Shown here: one piece after another, positions 1 through 7,096 of the stretch
Numbering within the stretch: the stretch's first letter is position 1
How the letters are laid out: each line of letters begins with the position of its first letter
From: DATHSY01 sp046729855
GTDB lineage: Bacteria; Actinomycetota; UBA4738; HRBIN12
Direction: 5' to 3'
Assembly: GCA_046729855.1 (NCBI GenBank)
Contig: JBKPHM010000139.1
Location: 1 to 24,219 of the forward strand
DNA length: 24,219 bases
The notes under the pieces: generated by a model
The model's database searches: none
The model's input: only the letters and a program-made list of their open reading frames with translations
Told to the model about the DNA's origin: nothing
Translations under genes and position numbers: made by a program

Positions 1-1096
1 CGGTTTCCTGCTCCAGCTGACGAACGAGCAACTGCAGCGTCTGCGACAAACCACTAGAGCCAAGTGACGAGTAGCGAAGTTTACGGATCAGCTCGCGCGC
101 CGCTCCAGTTGCCTTTGAGACTGCGTCGAGCAAGTCTGGCACGTCCTCCTCGAGTGCAAGAAGACGACCACTCGCCAAGTCTTCCTTGATTACATGCCCA
201 AGGAGATGCACCTTGAACAGAGGCGGAAGCACTTCGTCATGCAGCCCAGAGGCGACGGTAAGTCGCTCGTCCTTCCTCTCGTCGATTGTCCGTTTCGTCA
301 CATGCCTAAGGGCGCGGCTTTTGTCGTTCACGGCGACAGCGAGGGTGCGCGCCTCCGACGCTTTAAGGAAGGCCTGTCTGGCAAGGAACGCAGGAATACC
401 GAATGACATGAGCGCCCACGGTCCGCCGCTCGCGTACGCTTGAGCTAGAAGGATCGCGAGCAGCCCGAAGCTTCCGTACGACACAAAGAAGACAGCAGGC
501 TCTCCGAACGTCAAATTGTCGAAGATATCCCGTGCGCGTTGCTTCTCCTTAAGGCGGGACGCGAGCACTACGAGAGCAACATTCGTCACCACGTCCACCG
601 CGACCGCCGCGAGCCCTGCAGCAAGGAACAGCGGCCACACACCCACTCGACCACCCAAACTCTGGAAGGTGATTGCAGCAAGACTCGCGCTTGCAGCGAC
701 CTGAGTGCGATTAAAGAGTGCGTGACCAACAGACACGCCACCTCGGATCTCACGGGGATCCGTGGACGCAACCAATGCGAGCAGTCCGACCAACTCTGGC
801 GGGAACAGGAATCCGGCAGCCAAGAGAATCGGCAGCGATAGGGACAAGATAACGTTCCGCCAGAGTGGAACCGGAAAGAGGTCGGTGCTGAAGACAAGTC
901 CCATCCATATCGCCGCCTCGATTACGTCCACGTCGCGAAGAGACCCTGCGTGGATCGCAGCGAACACGAGAAACACGCCGAACGGCACGAACGTGCCCCA
1001 TTCGAGGATTCGGAGCGCTAAGGGCTCGCGTGGGCGCGCGCGCGGTTCCTGGGGAAGCCTGTCGGCGACGCGATCGGTGGCGGTGTCGGTAGCCAC
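1..1096 (-). CDS. Membrane sensor histidine kinase (HisKA_3/NarL type), C-terminus outside window
   Basis: Reading the minus strand from a GTG at 1096 gives 365 open codons that run off the left edge. A strong Shine-Dalgarno (GGGGAGG) lies about 6 nt before the GTG, which decides the start. A basic, proline-rich leader (residues 1-30) is followed by about five or six hydrophobic segments (about 33-52, 60-78, 81-110, 153-180, 202-222, 228-243). A linker rich in charged residues leads to a DHp helix with the phospho-acceptor motif GLHDEV (His286). That motif form is typical of NarL-class kinases (HisKA_3). The HATPase domain must lie left of the window. The protein should autophosphorylate and pass phosphate to a response regulator in response to a membrane or intramembrane signal that cannot be told from the sequence. 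Base composition is visibly lower in GC and codon use less biased than in neighbours, which suggests acquisition by transfer. Kinase identity is fairly sure; the subclass is inferred from the H-box only. Confidence 0.8.
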   Translation of the reverse strand, partial: MATDTATDRVADRLPQEPRARPREPLALRILEWGTFVPFGVFLVFAAIHAGSLRDVDVIEAAIWMGLVFSTDLFPVPLWRNVILSLSLPILLAAGFLFPPELVGLLALVASTDPREIRGGVSVGHALFNRTQVAASASLAAITFQSLGGRVGVWPLFLAAGLAAVAVDVVTNVALVVLASRLKEKQRARDIFDNLTFGEPAVFFVSYGSFGLLAILLAQAYASGGPWALMSFGIPAFLARQAFLKASEARTLAVAVNDKSRALRHVTKRTIDERKDERLTVASGLHDEVLPPLFKVHLLGHVIKEDLASGRLLALEEDVPDLLDAVSKATGAARELIRKLRYSSLGSSGLSQTLQLLVRQLEQET

Positions 1097-1106
1097 GGCT
1101 GACCTC

Positions 1107-1118
1107 CCCGGCCAAAGG
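1107..1118 (+). repeat. CCCGGCCAAAGG motif, copy 1
   Basis: First of three exact copies of this 12-mer noticed in the window. It sits in the kinase/response-regulator intergenic gap, 33 nt before copy 2 in the same orientation. On the minus strand its G-run forms part of the kinase ribosome binding site, so this copy may partly be coincidence. Confidence 0.5.
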
Positions 1119-1125
1119 CGCCCGA

Positions 1126-1155
1126 ATCTTGAGACCACTCCCGGCCAAAGGTCAA
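1126..1155 (-). promoter_or_regulatory. Possible sigma70-type promoter of the histidine kinase gene
   Basis: On the minus strand there is a TTGACC box (1155-1150), an 18-nt spacer and a CAAGAT box (1131-1126). It lies about 30 nt before the GTG at 1096 and would give a leader of about 23 nt carrying the Shine-Dalgarno. The -35 box overlaps a copy of the CCCGGCCAAAGGTC motif. The -10 match is imperfect, so this is tentative. Confidence 0.35.
1140..1153 (+). repeat. CCCGGCCAAAGGTC motif, copy 2
   Basis: A 14-nt sequence identical to the copy at 16866-16879. It overlaps the putative -35 box of the kinase gene on the minus strand and lies upstream of the response-regulator pseudogene on the plus strand. 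A candidate operator; the binding protein is unknown. Confidence 0.5.
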
Positions 1156-1206
1156 GAACGCCAAAAGGCTGCGTTGAGCCGCAGGCCTCGGCGATGCCAT
1201 TTCGCG

Positions 1207-1476
1207 ATGAACCCTCGGATCCTCGTCGTGGAAGACGAGGAAGCGATTCTCCGAACCTCGGGGAGAGCCTCGACCGCGAGGGGTTCACGACGACCGTTGC
1301 CGCGACCGTGGCTTCCGGCGAGCGAGACGTTCGAACGCGGACGCCCGACCCTGGTCGCGCTCGACGTGATGCTGCCCGACGGCGACTGGTGGGACCTCAC
1401 CCGTGAGATCCGCCAGAGCGACTCCGATGACGATGAGGGCGACGAGGACGTGGTGGCGAAGAGAGAGGGGGCCTAG
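1207..1476 (+). pseudogene. Decayed response regulator (receiver domain only, frameshifted and truncated)
   Basis: From the ATG at 1207 the frame begins like a receiver domain (MNPRILVVEDEEAIL, with the acidic pocket). Near 1251-1256 the family-like sequence moves to the -1 frame (LGESLDREGFTTTVAATV). Near 1319-1324 it returns to the first frame as ERGRPTLVALDVMLPDGD, which contains the phospho-acceptor aspartate. The first change fits loss of one base. The second fits a one-base insertion, a repeated CGAG, or a two-base loss. After TREIRQ the sequence becomes an Asp/Glu-rich tail and stops at 1474-1476, so the second half of the receiver and any DNA-binding domain are absent. The intact ancestor would have been an OmpR-like two-component regulator. 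It lies head-to-head with the kinase gene, but that kinase looks NarL-type, so they need not be partners. Confidence 0.7.
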
Positions 1477-1525
1477 ACCGAATGCTGAGAACGAGATCCG
1501 CGGGCAAAGCCGACGGACCTCGGCG

Positions 1526-1531
1526 TATCAT
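1526..1531 (+). promoter_or_regulatory. -10 box TATCAT, leaderless-type, for the PGPGW protein
   Basis: TATCAT followed by 7 nt and then GTG at 1539. The same spacing recurs before five other genes here. It implies that transcription starts at or next to the start codon. No clear -35 box is visible. Confidence 0.5.
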
Positions 1532-1538
1532 CCGGCCC

Positions 1539-1841
1539 GTGGATCTGATCACGCGGTTGGTGTCACTGCTCAGGCGCCTGGTCGGCGGCGTCTGGTACCC
1601 GTTCGGCGTCACCGTTCGGTTCATCTTCCGGAACGGCAAGCGGATCGCCGTCACGATCGTCGGTGGGTTCCTGCTGCTCGTCGGGCTCATCATGATGGTG
1701 ACTCCCGGCCCGGGCATCGTCCTGATCGTCGCGGGCCTGGCGGTCCTGGCGACCGAGTACGTCTGGGCGCAGCGAGCGCTGCACTTCGCGAGGGAGAAGG
1801 CCCAGCAGGCCAAGGACAAGGTTCGCCGGAAACGGGGATAG
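1539..1841 (+). CDS. Small PGPGW-family membrane protein
   Basis: A protein of about 100 aa that resembles the PGPGW/TIGR02611 family of putative transmembrane proteins, whose function is not known. It has an amphipathic, arginine-containing N-terminus and hydrophobic segments around residues 15-30 and 38-56. The signature stretch MVTPGPGIVLIVAGLAVLATEY is at about residues 53-74. A lysine/arginine-rich C-terminal tail is probably cytosolic. The Trp of the classic PGPGW motif is Ile here. The GTG at 1539 is preferred because TATCAT lies exactly 7 nt upstream, as at the other leaderless-type starts. An in-frame ATG at 1482 has a weak purine-rich sequence before it and would add 19 residues. 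The stop codon TAG is also the first half of the -10 box of the next gene. Confidence 0.75.
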   Translation: MDLITRLVSLLRRLVGGVWYPFGVTVRFIFRNGKRIAVTIVGGFLLLVGLIMMVTPGPGIVLIVAGLAVLATEYVWAQRALHFAREKAQQAKDKVRRKRG

Positions 1842-1844
1842 GCT
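1839..1844 (+). promoter_or_regulatory. -10 box TAGGCT, leaderless-type, for the DUF72 gene
   Basis: TAGGCT, then 7 nt, then GTG at 1852. The first three bases are the stop codon of the PGPGW gene. The DUF72 gene therefore appears to have its own promoter although it lies only 10 nt downstream. Confidence 0.55.
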
Positions 1845-1851
1845 CGCCTCC

Positions 1852-2769
1852 GTGAGCAGGATCCTGATCGGCACGGCGAGCTGGACCGACCCGACGCTGG
1901 TGAAGGAGGGCAACTTCTACCCGCCCGACGCGAATAGCGCCGAGGCGCGCCTGCGGTACTACGCGTCGAAGTTCCCGCTCGTCGAGGTCGATTCGACCTA
2001 CTACTACCCGCCGTCGGAACGGAACTCGGTCCTGTGGATCGAACGGACGCCCGCGGACTTCACGTTCAACGTCAAGGCGTACTCGCTCCTCACGAACCAT
2101 CCAACCAAGCGCGACTCCCTCTACGCCGAGGTGAAGGAGGCGCTCCCCGACGAGCTGAAGGAGAAGTCGCGCGTCTACCGCGAGAACCTCCCCGAGGAGC
2201 TCGTCGACGACGTCTGGCGACGGTTCCACGATGCCTTGATGCCACTGCACTCCGCGGGCAAGCTGGGTGCGGTGTTGCTCCAGTTCCCCGAGTGGTTCGT
2301 GATCGGACGCAAGAACAAGGACTACGTCGCCGAGGCGGGCGAGCGCCTGGAGGACTTCCGCGTGGCCGTCGAGTTCCGCAACGAGAGCTGGCTCAACGAC
2401 CGGAACCGCGACGAGACGCTGTCGTTCCTCGAGGAACGGGATCTACCTGTCGTCTGCGTCGACATGCCGCAAGGGTTCAGGTCGAGCATCCCGCGGTTCA
2501 CCGCCGCGACCGCCAAGGACCTGTCGATGGTCCGGTTCCACGGGCGCGACCCGGAAGTTTGGGCCAAGAAGAACGTCTCCGCATCCGAGCGCTTCAGGTA
2601 CCTGTATTCCGAGGCGGAACTCGAGGAGTGGGCCCAGCCGATCAAGGAGCTCTCGGATCAGACCCGGGAGACGCACATCCTGATGAACAACTGCTACCGC
2701 GACTACGCTGTCAACAACGCGCGACAGCTCGGGGACCTGCTCGGCGTCGAGCTCGAGCGCGAGGAGTGA
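1852..2769 (+). CDS. DUF72 family protein (YecE-like TIM barrel)
   Basis: A 305-aa protein of the DUF72/YecE family, which adopts a TIM-barrel-like fold and has no established biochemical function. Recognisable features are the N-terminal strand RILIGTASWTD, the EVDSTYYYPPS block at about residue 45, the FNVKAYSLLTNHP segment, the FPEWF strand near residue 145, VAVEFRNESW near 170, and MVRFHGRD near 225. The C-terminal part HILMNNCYRDYAVNNAR is typical. The length is normal for the family, which is about 240-310 aa. The start is GTG with TAGGCT 7 nt upstream and no Shine-Dalgarno, which fits a leaderless mRNA. Family assignment is secure; the role is unknown. Confidence 0.88.
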   Translation: MSRILIGTASWTDPTLVKEGNFYPPDANSAEARLRYYASKFPLVEVDSTYYYPPSERNSVLWIERTPADFTFNVKAYSLLTNHPTKRDSLYAEVKEALPDELKEKSRVYRENLPEELVDDVWRRFHDALMPLHSAGKLGAVLLQFPEWFVIGRKNKDYVAEAGERLEDFRVAVEFRNESWLNDRNRDETLSFLEERDLPVVCVDMPQGFRSSIPRFTAATAKDLSMVRFHGRDPEVWAKKNVSASERFRYLYSEAELEEWAQPIKELSDQTRETHILMNNCYRDYAVNNARQLGDLLGVELEREE

Positions 2770-2806
2770 CCGAACGCCGAATACAACGCGAACACAAAAT
2801 GGGGAA

Positions 2807-2863
2807 GTCTGGCCCGGACCCGCGGGCGCACCCGCGTGGAAGGGAGGGTAGTCCGGGCCAGAC
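2807..2863. other. Compound hairpin in the DUF72 / site-2 protease gap
   Basis: A perfect 13-bp inverted repeat (2807-2819 with 2851-2863, GTCTGGCCCGGAC and its complement) encloses a second perfect hairpin (CGCGGG, loop CGCA, CCCGCG, 2821-2836). A purine-rich unpaired stretch (2837-2850) follows it. No T-tract follows, so it is not a standard intrinsic terminator, though actinobacterial terminators often lack one. It could end the DUF72 transcript, be a structured leader or small RNA, or form a DNA cruciform. It matches no RNA family known to me. The rest of the 2770-3016 gap holds only short inverted GC words and the promoter described next. Confidence 0.6.
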
Positions 2864-2990
2864 CGGCTCTCCGGCACCTTCTTCGGTTCCGGTGACTTTC
2901 AAGCGTAGCAGCCACCCCGCGGAACATCGGGAGCAGGGGCGGGACGTTCGACCCAGAGATCCGCGGACCCGCCGCCGGGTCGGGGTCCGG

Positions 2991-2996
2991 TACCCT
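2991..2996 (+). promoter_or_regulatory. -10 box TACCCT before the site-2 protease gene
   Basis: TACCCT lies 20 nt before the GTG at 3017. A start of transcription about 7 nt downstream would leave a short leader containing GAGGAGG (3004-3010), 6 nt before the GTG. The -35 region shows no clear match. Confidence 0.4.
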
Positions 2997-3016
2997 CGTT
3001 GCAGAGGAGGCGACCG

Positions 3017-4111
3017 GTGTTCGGCAGAACGTGGCGGATCGGAACGATCAGAGGCATCCCCGTCAACCTCGACTCGTCGTGGGTGTGGATCGCTGCCCTG
3101 GTGACGTACACGCTCGTGGGGCTGTTCATGCGAGGCCCCTACTATCTTTCGGGCGGCGAGGCCATCGTGCACGCGCTGGGTGCGGCCGCCCTGTTCTTCG
3201 GGTCTGTATTCCTGCACGAGCTCGCGCACGCCGTCGCCGCGCGCGTTAACGGGATCGAGGTCTTCGGCATCACGCTGGTCGTCTTCGGCGGGTTCACGAG
3301 CGCCCGGTCGGATCGGAAGGGGCCGGGGACATCGTTCGTGATCTCGGCGGTCGGCCCCGCGACGAGCCTCGCGCTCGCGGGAGCGTTCGCGGCGGTCTCC
3401 GCGTCCGTCGACGGCCCGCTCGGCCTCATGTTCTGGTACGTGGGTTGGGTCAACGGCTTCATGGCCGTCTTCAACGTGCTGCCCGGGCTCCCGCTCGACG
3501 GCGGGCGCATGCTCGAGGCGATCGTCTGGCGGATCACCAGCAACAGGGAGCGCGCGACGCGGATCGCCGCACGAGCGGGCGTCGTCGTCGGGCTCGCCGT
3601 GATCGGATGGGGTGCGCTCAGGGTCGCGCGCGGCGACATCGGCGGAGGCCTGTGGCCGATCCTGATCGGGATGTTCATCCTCCAGGGGGCGCGTGCATCG
3701 GAGCAGCAGATCGGGCTGCGGCGACGGCTCGCCGGCGCGACCGTCGGGCAGGCGATGGGACCGCCGCCGCCCGCGATCGCCGCCGATCTCCCGTTGGCGC
3801 ACGCGCTCGACCGGTTCGCAACGGCGGGCGACCGCGAGGGGTTCCCGGTGATCGAGGACGGCGGTCGCGTGATCGGCGTCGTCACCTTCGAGTCGGCGCG
3901 TCCGGTCGGGATGCGCGATCCGATACGTCCGGTCCGTGACGCGACGATCCCGTTGTCGCGGCTCGTCGTCGTCCGAGAGGACGACACGCTCGAGGAAGTC
4001 GCCGGTCGGCTGGCTTCGGGTGGGCCTGCGTTGGTGCTCCGCGACGGTCGGCTGGTCGGCGAGCTGTCGGCCCGGAGGTTCTCGCATTGGCTCGAGGCCA
4101 CGCGCGGCTGA
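3017..4111 (+). CDS. Site-2 protease (M50 family) with C-terminal CBS domain pair
   Basis: An intramembrane zinc metalloprotease of the SpoIVFB/Rip3-like M50 group, 364 aa. Segments near residues 18-36, 50-66, 104-125, 136-155 and 190-225 are hydrophobic. The zinc-binding HELAH motif is at residues 67-71, at the end of a membrane helix. The second motif NVLPGLPLDGGRM supplies Asp161. From about residue 240 to the C-terminus there are two CBS repeats (FPVIEDGGRVIGVVTFE, then ALVLRDGRLVGELS), which in relatives bind adenine nucleotides and control the protease. Such enzymes cut membrane-tethered regulators such as anti-sigma factors; no substrate is evident nearby. The GTG at 3017 is chosen because GAGGAGG lies 6 nt upstream; a TTG at 2999 is in frame but lacks support. 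Confidence 0.9.
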   Translation: MFGRTWRIGTIRGIPVNLDSSWVWIAALVTYTLVGLFMRGPYYLSGGEAIVHALGAAALFFGSVFLHELAHAVAARVNGIEVFGITLVVFGGFTSARSDRKGPGTSFVISAVGPATSLALAGAFAAVSASVDGPLGLMFWYVGWVNGFMAVFNVLPGLPLDGGRMLEAIVWRITSNRERATRIAARAGVVVGLAVIGWGALRVARGDIGGGLWPILIGMFILQGARASEQQIGLRRRLAGATVGQAMGPPPPAIAADLPLAHALDRFATAGDREGFPVIEDGGRVIGVVTFESARPVGMRDPIRPVRDATIPLSRLVVVREDDTLEEVAGRLASGGPALVLRDGRLVGELSARRFSHWLEATRG

Positions 4112-4153
4112 GCGGGCCGGCCTGCGGCGCAACGGTGGCCGATCGTGTCGGTA

Positions 4154-4174
4154 GCCGGCGATAGCATCGCCGGC
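4154..4174. repeat. Perfect 9-bp inverted repeat abutting the adnA start
   Basis: GCCGGCGAT, a 3-nt loop (AGC), then ATCGCCGGC, ending one base before the GTG at 4175. The -10 box TAGCAT (4162-4167) lies in its centre. As DNA it could be an operator covering the promoter. If transcription starts upstream it would be a hairpin touching the start codon. Confidence 0.55.
4162..4167 (+). promoter_or_regulatory. -10 box TAGCAT, leaderless-type, for adnA
   Basis: TAGCAT, then 7 nt, then GTG at 4175, the spacing shared by six genes in the window. It is embedded in a perfect inverted repeat. No LexA-like GAAC-N4-GTTC site was seen near it. Confidence 0.5.
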
Positions 4175-7096
4175 GTGGCCCCCTCAATCACCGCTCCCGA
4201 CACGAAGCAGCAGCGTGTCCTGACGCATCCGTCCGGTCCCCTGCTCGTGACGGGAGCTGCGGGGACGGGCAAGACGGCGGTCCTGTTGGCGAGGTTCGCC
4301 GAGCGCATCGCGGCGGGTGCGGACCCGGAACGGATCGTCCTGGTCGTCGCCGGTCCGCGGGCGCGCACGCACGCGCAGCAGGCGCTGCTTCGGCGTCTCG
4401 GACGTTCGCTCCCCGCGCTGCGCGTCACGACCGTCCACGGGCTGGCGTTCCAGCTCGTGAACGAACGCGCCGCCTCGGCGGGCGAGCCGCCGCCGGCCGT
4501 GCTCGACGCCACGGCGCAGTTCGCGAGGGTGCAGGGGTTGCTCGTCGATGAGCGCGAGCACGCGGATCGCTGGCCGACGTATCGGGCGCTCCTGCATCTG
4601 CGCGGCTTCGCCGACGAGCTGCGTCAGTTCGTGTCCAGGGCGCAGGAGAGCGCGCTCGCGCCGGACGACATCGCCATGGCGGCGGCCGAACGCAGGCTCG
4701 ACGGGTGGGCGGAGCTCGCCGAGTTCTATGCCAGGTACCTCGACGAGCTGTCGCGTCGGGGCGAGGTTGACTTCGCGGGGCTCCTGCGCCGCGCGGCCGC
4801 CGTCGCGGCCGAGGGTCCGCCGCCGCTCGACGAGGTGCTCGTCGACGACTACCACGACACCACGCTCGCCGCCGAGGACTTGCTGCTCACCCTCCGTTCG
4901 CCGTGCCTCATCGTTGCGGGCGATCCCGCATCACACGTCTTCTCCTTCCAGGGCACGACGGACGCACCGTTGCTCCGGTTCGCAGAGCGCTCGCGCGCCG
5001 CGTCCGTCGAGCTGACGACGCGCCACCGGGCACCGCACGGGACGGCGATCGAGGCCTGGTCGGCGGCGCACGGCTCCGAGGAGCACCGCGCGATCGCGCG
5101 GGAGCTGCGAAGGATCCACGTTGATGACGGCGTTGCCTGGTCGGAGTTGGCCGTCGTCGTGCGGCGGCAGGGGACCGACCTCCAGGGGCTCGTCCGGGCA
5201 CTCGACGACGCTGGCGTGCCGCGGGCGACCACCGACGCCACGCCGTCGCCGGCGCTCGCCACCTCGACCCGACCGTACGTGCTCGCCCTCAGGTGGCTCG
5301 TCGCATCGCCCCAGGAGCGCGACGAGCTCGTCGAGACGGTGCTGACCTCGGAGCTCGGCGGCGTGACGCCGGCGACCGGGCGGACGCTCCTGCGCGCGAT
5401 GCGGGCCCAGGGCAAGCCGCCGGCGTCCGCCGTCGAGACCGATGACGGACTGACGGACGAGGAGCATGCATCGCTCGCGGCGCTCCGCGAGGCGCTGGCG
5501 GCCGCGGCCGAGAAGCAGGCGTCCGTCCAGGATGCCTTCCGGGAACTGTGGCGGCGCCTGCCGTACTCGTCGCGGCTGGTCGCCGAGGCCGAGCGCTCGG
5601 AGCACGGGGCCGCCGACCTGGCCACCGCGGTGGACTTCGCGCGGGCGACGGCCGACGCCGCCGTCTCGCCTGACCCGGGCGTCGCGTCGTTCGTCGCGGC
5701 GCTCCGGGCCCGCGAGGGCGGTCCCGGTACGGGCGCAGGGGGGGTCACGGCTGCCGAAGGCCGCCGCGACGCCGTCCACGTGCTGACGGCACACGCCGCG
5801 GCGGGGACGGAGTTCGACACCGTCATCATCGCGGGCGCCGTCGAGGGCGACTTCCCCAGCCTCGCCCGACCCGAGCCGATGTTCGACCTCGACGTCCTGC
5901 GCACCACCCGCTCGCGTTCCGACGTCAACCGGGCCCGGACCGCCGACGAACGACGGCTGTTCCAGATGGTGCTGTCCAGGGCCCGTCGGCGCGCGCTGCT
6001 CACGGCGAGCCATCCGCACGGCGAGGAGTCGCAGGGGATCCGGTCGCGGTTCGCGGAGGAACGGTCGATTGAGTGGCGTCCCGTCCCCGACTCGCCGTTC
6101 GAATCCCCCGTGTCGATCGCCGAGGCGGCCGGCACGTGGCGCCGCGAGCTAGCCAATCGCGACGCGCCGGCACCGCGCCGGCTCGCGGCTCTCGCCGCGC
6201 TCCAGGCGTTGCGCGTCGATCCCGCGACATGGTGGTACCAGCACGACTGGACGGCGGGCGCGCTCCGGCGTGACGCGCTGCGTCTTTCGTACTCGCGGAT
6301 GGACCGGCTGGAGAACTGCTCCCTGCAGTTCGTCCTGTCGGAGGAGCTCGGGCTCGACCCGGGCGGCGGCCACCAGGCCTGGGTCGGCAAGCTCGTGCAT
6401 CGGATCATCGAGGAGATCGAGGCCGGCGAGGTCGATCGCACGCCCGAGGCGTTCGAGCGAGCGGTCCGCGAGGCCTGGCAGCCGCAGCGCTTCCCGTCGT
6501 ACGCGATCTCGCAGGCGGAGCTGCAGAACGCGCTCGGCGTGGTGATCCCCAACTGGTTCGAGCGCTACGGAGACCTACCGGCATACGACGACGGCACGGA
6601 GCGCAGGTTCGAGTTCGAGATGGACGACGCCACGACGATCAGCGGCAAGATCGACCGGATCGGTCCCGCGCCCGAGGGTCGGACTCGCATCACGGACTTC
6701 AAGACAGGCAGGGCGGACAACGCCGGCAAGCCGGAGGACAGCCTGCAGCTCGGGATCTACTACCTGGCCGTCCAGAACTGCGACGACCTCGAGCCGTTCC
6801 GGCCGGTGGCGGGCGTCGAGCTCGCGTTCCTCGGCGGTACCCGCGGCAAGAAGGACCTGCGCGTCCTCGACTGGCCGATCGACCCGGCCGAGGAGGCGGG
6901 CTACGTGACACGGGTCCGCGAGCGCGTCTCCGAGCTGATCGGTCGCGTGCACGAGCTGGACGCGTCCGGCGAGTACGTGGCGAGCACGGCCGCGTCCTGC
7001 TTCTTCTGTCGGTTCCAGCCGCTCTGCCCCCGGTACCCCGAGGGTGGTGAGGTCTTCCCCGTCGAGCCCAGGCCCGTCGCGGAGGCCGCGCGATGA
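4175..7096 (+). CDS. adnA: AdnA-type helicase-nuclease subunit (UvrD-like motor plus PD-(D/E)XK nuclease)
   Basis: First subunit of an AdnAB-type machine that unwinds and degrades double-strand DNA ends to start recombination repair; 973 aa from GTG 4175. The N-terminal superfamily 1 motor has Walker A GAAGTGKT (residues 27-34), a motif II region reading VDDYHDT (D224-D225-Y226-H227), motif III VAGDPASHVFSFQGT, and TAHAAAGTEFDTVII as motif V. The C-terminal nuclease has GKIDRI, ITDFKTG (D841, K843) and QLGIYYLA. It is framed by four cysteines (C715; C942, C945, C951) in the pattern of iron-sulfur-stapled AddB/Cas4-like nucleases. Motif II has Asp-His instead of the Glu-Gln of active UvrD motors, so ATPase activity may be weak, while Walker A is intact. 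Its stop overlaps the adnB start (ATGA). A GTG at 4145 is in frame, but 4175 has a -10 box at the right distance. Confidence 0.88.
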   Translation: MAPSITAPDTKQQRVLTHPSGPLLVTGAAGTGKTAVLLARFAERIAAGADPERIVLVVAGPRARTHAQQALLRRLGRSLPALRVTTVHGLAFQLVNERAASAGEPPPAVLDATAQFARVQGLLVDEREHADRWPTYRALLHLRGFADELRQFVSRAQESALAPDDIAMAAAERRLDGWAELAEFYARYLDELSRRGEVDFAGLLRRAAAVAAEGPPPLDEVLVDDYHDTTLAAEDLLLTLRSPCLIVAGDPASHVFSFQGTTDAPLLRFAERSRAASVELTTRHRAPHGTAIEAWSAAHGSEEHRAIARELRRIHVDDGVAWSELAVVVRRQGTDLQGLVRALDDAGVPRATTDATPSPALATSTRPYVLALRWLVASPQERDELVETVLTSELGGVTPATGRTLLRAMRAQGKPPASAVETDDGLTDEEHASLAALREALAAAAEKQASVQDAFRELWRRLPYSSRLVAEAERSEHGAADLATAVDFARATADAAVSPDPGVASFVAALRAREGGPGTGAGGVTAAEGRRDAVHVLTAHAAAGTEFDTVIIAGAVEGDFPSLARPEPMFDLDVLRTTRSRSDVNRARTADERRLFQMVLSRARRRALLTASHPHGEESQGIRSRFAEERSIEWRPVPDSPFESPVSIAEAAGTWRRELANRDAPAPRRLAALAALQALRVDPATWWYQHDWTAGALRRDALRLSYSRMDRLENCSLQFVLSEELGLDPGGGHQAWVGKLVHRIIEEIEAGEVDRTPEAFERAVREAWQPQRFPSYAISQAELQNALGVVIPNWFERYGDLPAYDDGTERRFEFEMDDATTISGKIDRIGPAPEGRTRITDFKTGRADNAGKPEDSLQLGIYYLAVQNCDDLEPFRPVAGVELAFLGGTRGKKDLRVLDWPIDPAEEAGYVTRVRERVSELIGRVHELDASGEYVASTAASCFFCRFQPLCPRYPEGGEVFPVEPRPVAEAAR

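Noticed and set aside
762..1406. Plus-strand open frames across 186-1406
   Set aside because: Low-complexity, arginine/serine-rich shadows of the minus-strand histidine kinase, whose translation shows membrane helices and an H-box. The last part only carries the displaced frame of the response regulator.
2838..2863. Resemblance of GGAAGGGAGGGTAGTCCGGGC to conserved parts of RNase P or SRP RNA
   Set aside because: Only short words match. The surrounding sequence lacks the other conserved segments, and the gap is too small for RNase P RNA.
4849..6552. Long minus-strand open frames opposite adnA and adnB
   Set aside because: Typical antisense shadows in GC-rich genes: Ser/Arg/Ala-rich, no family motifs, no promoter or ribosome binding site.
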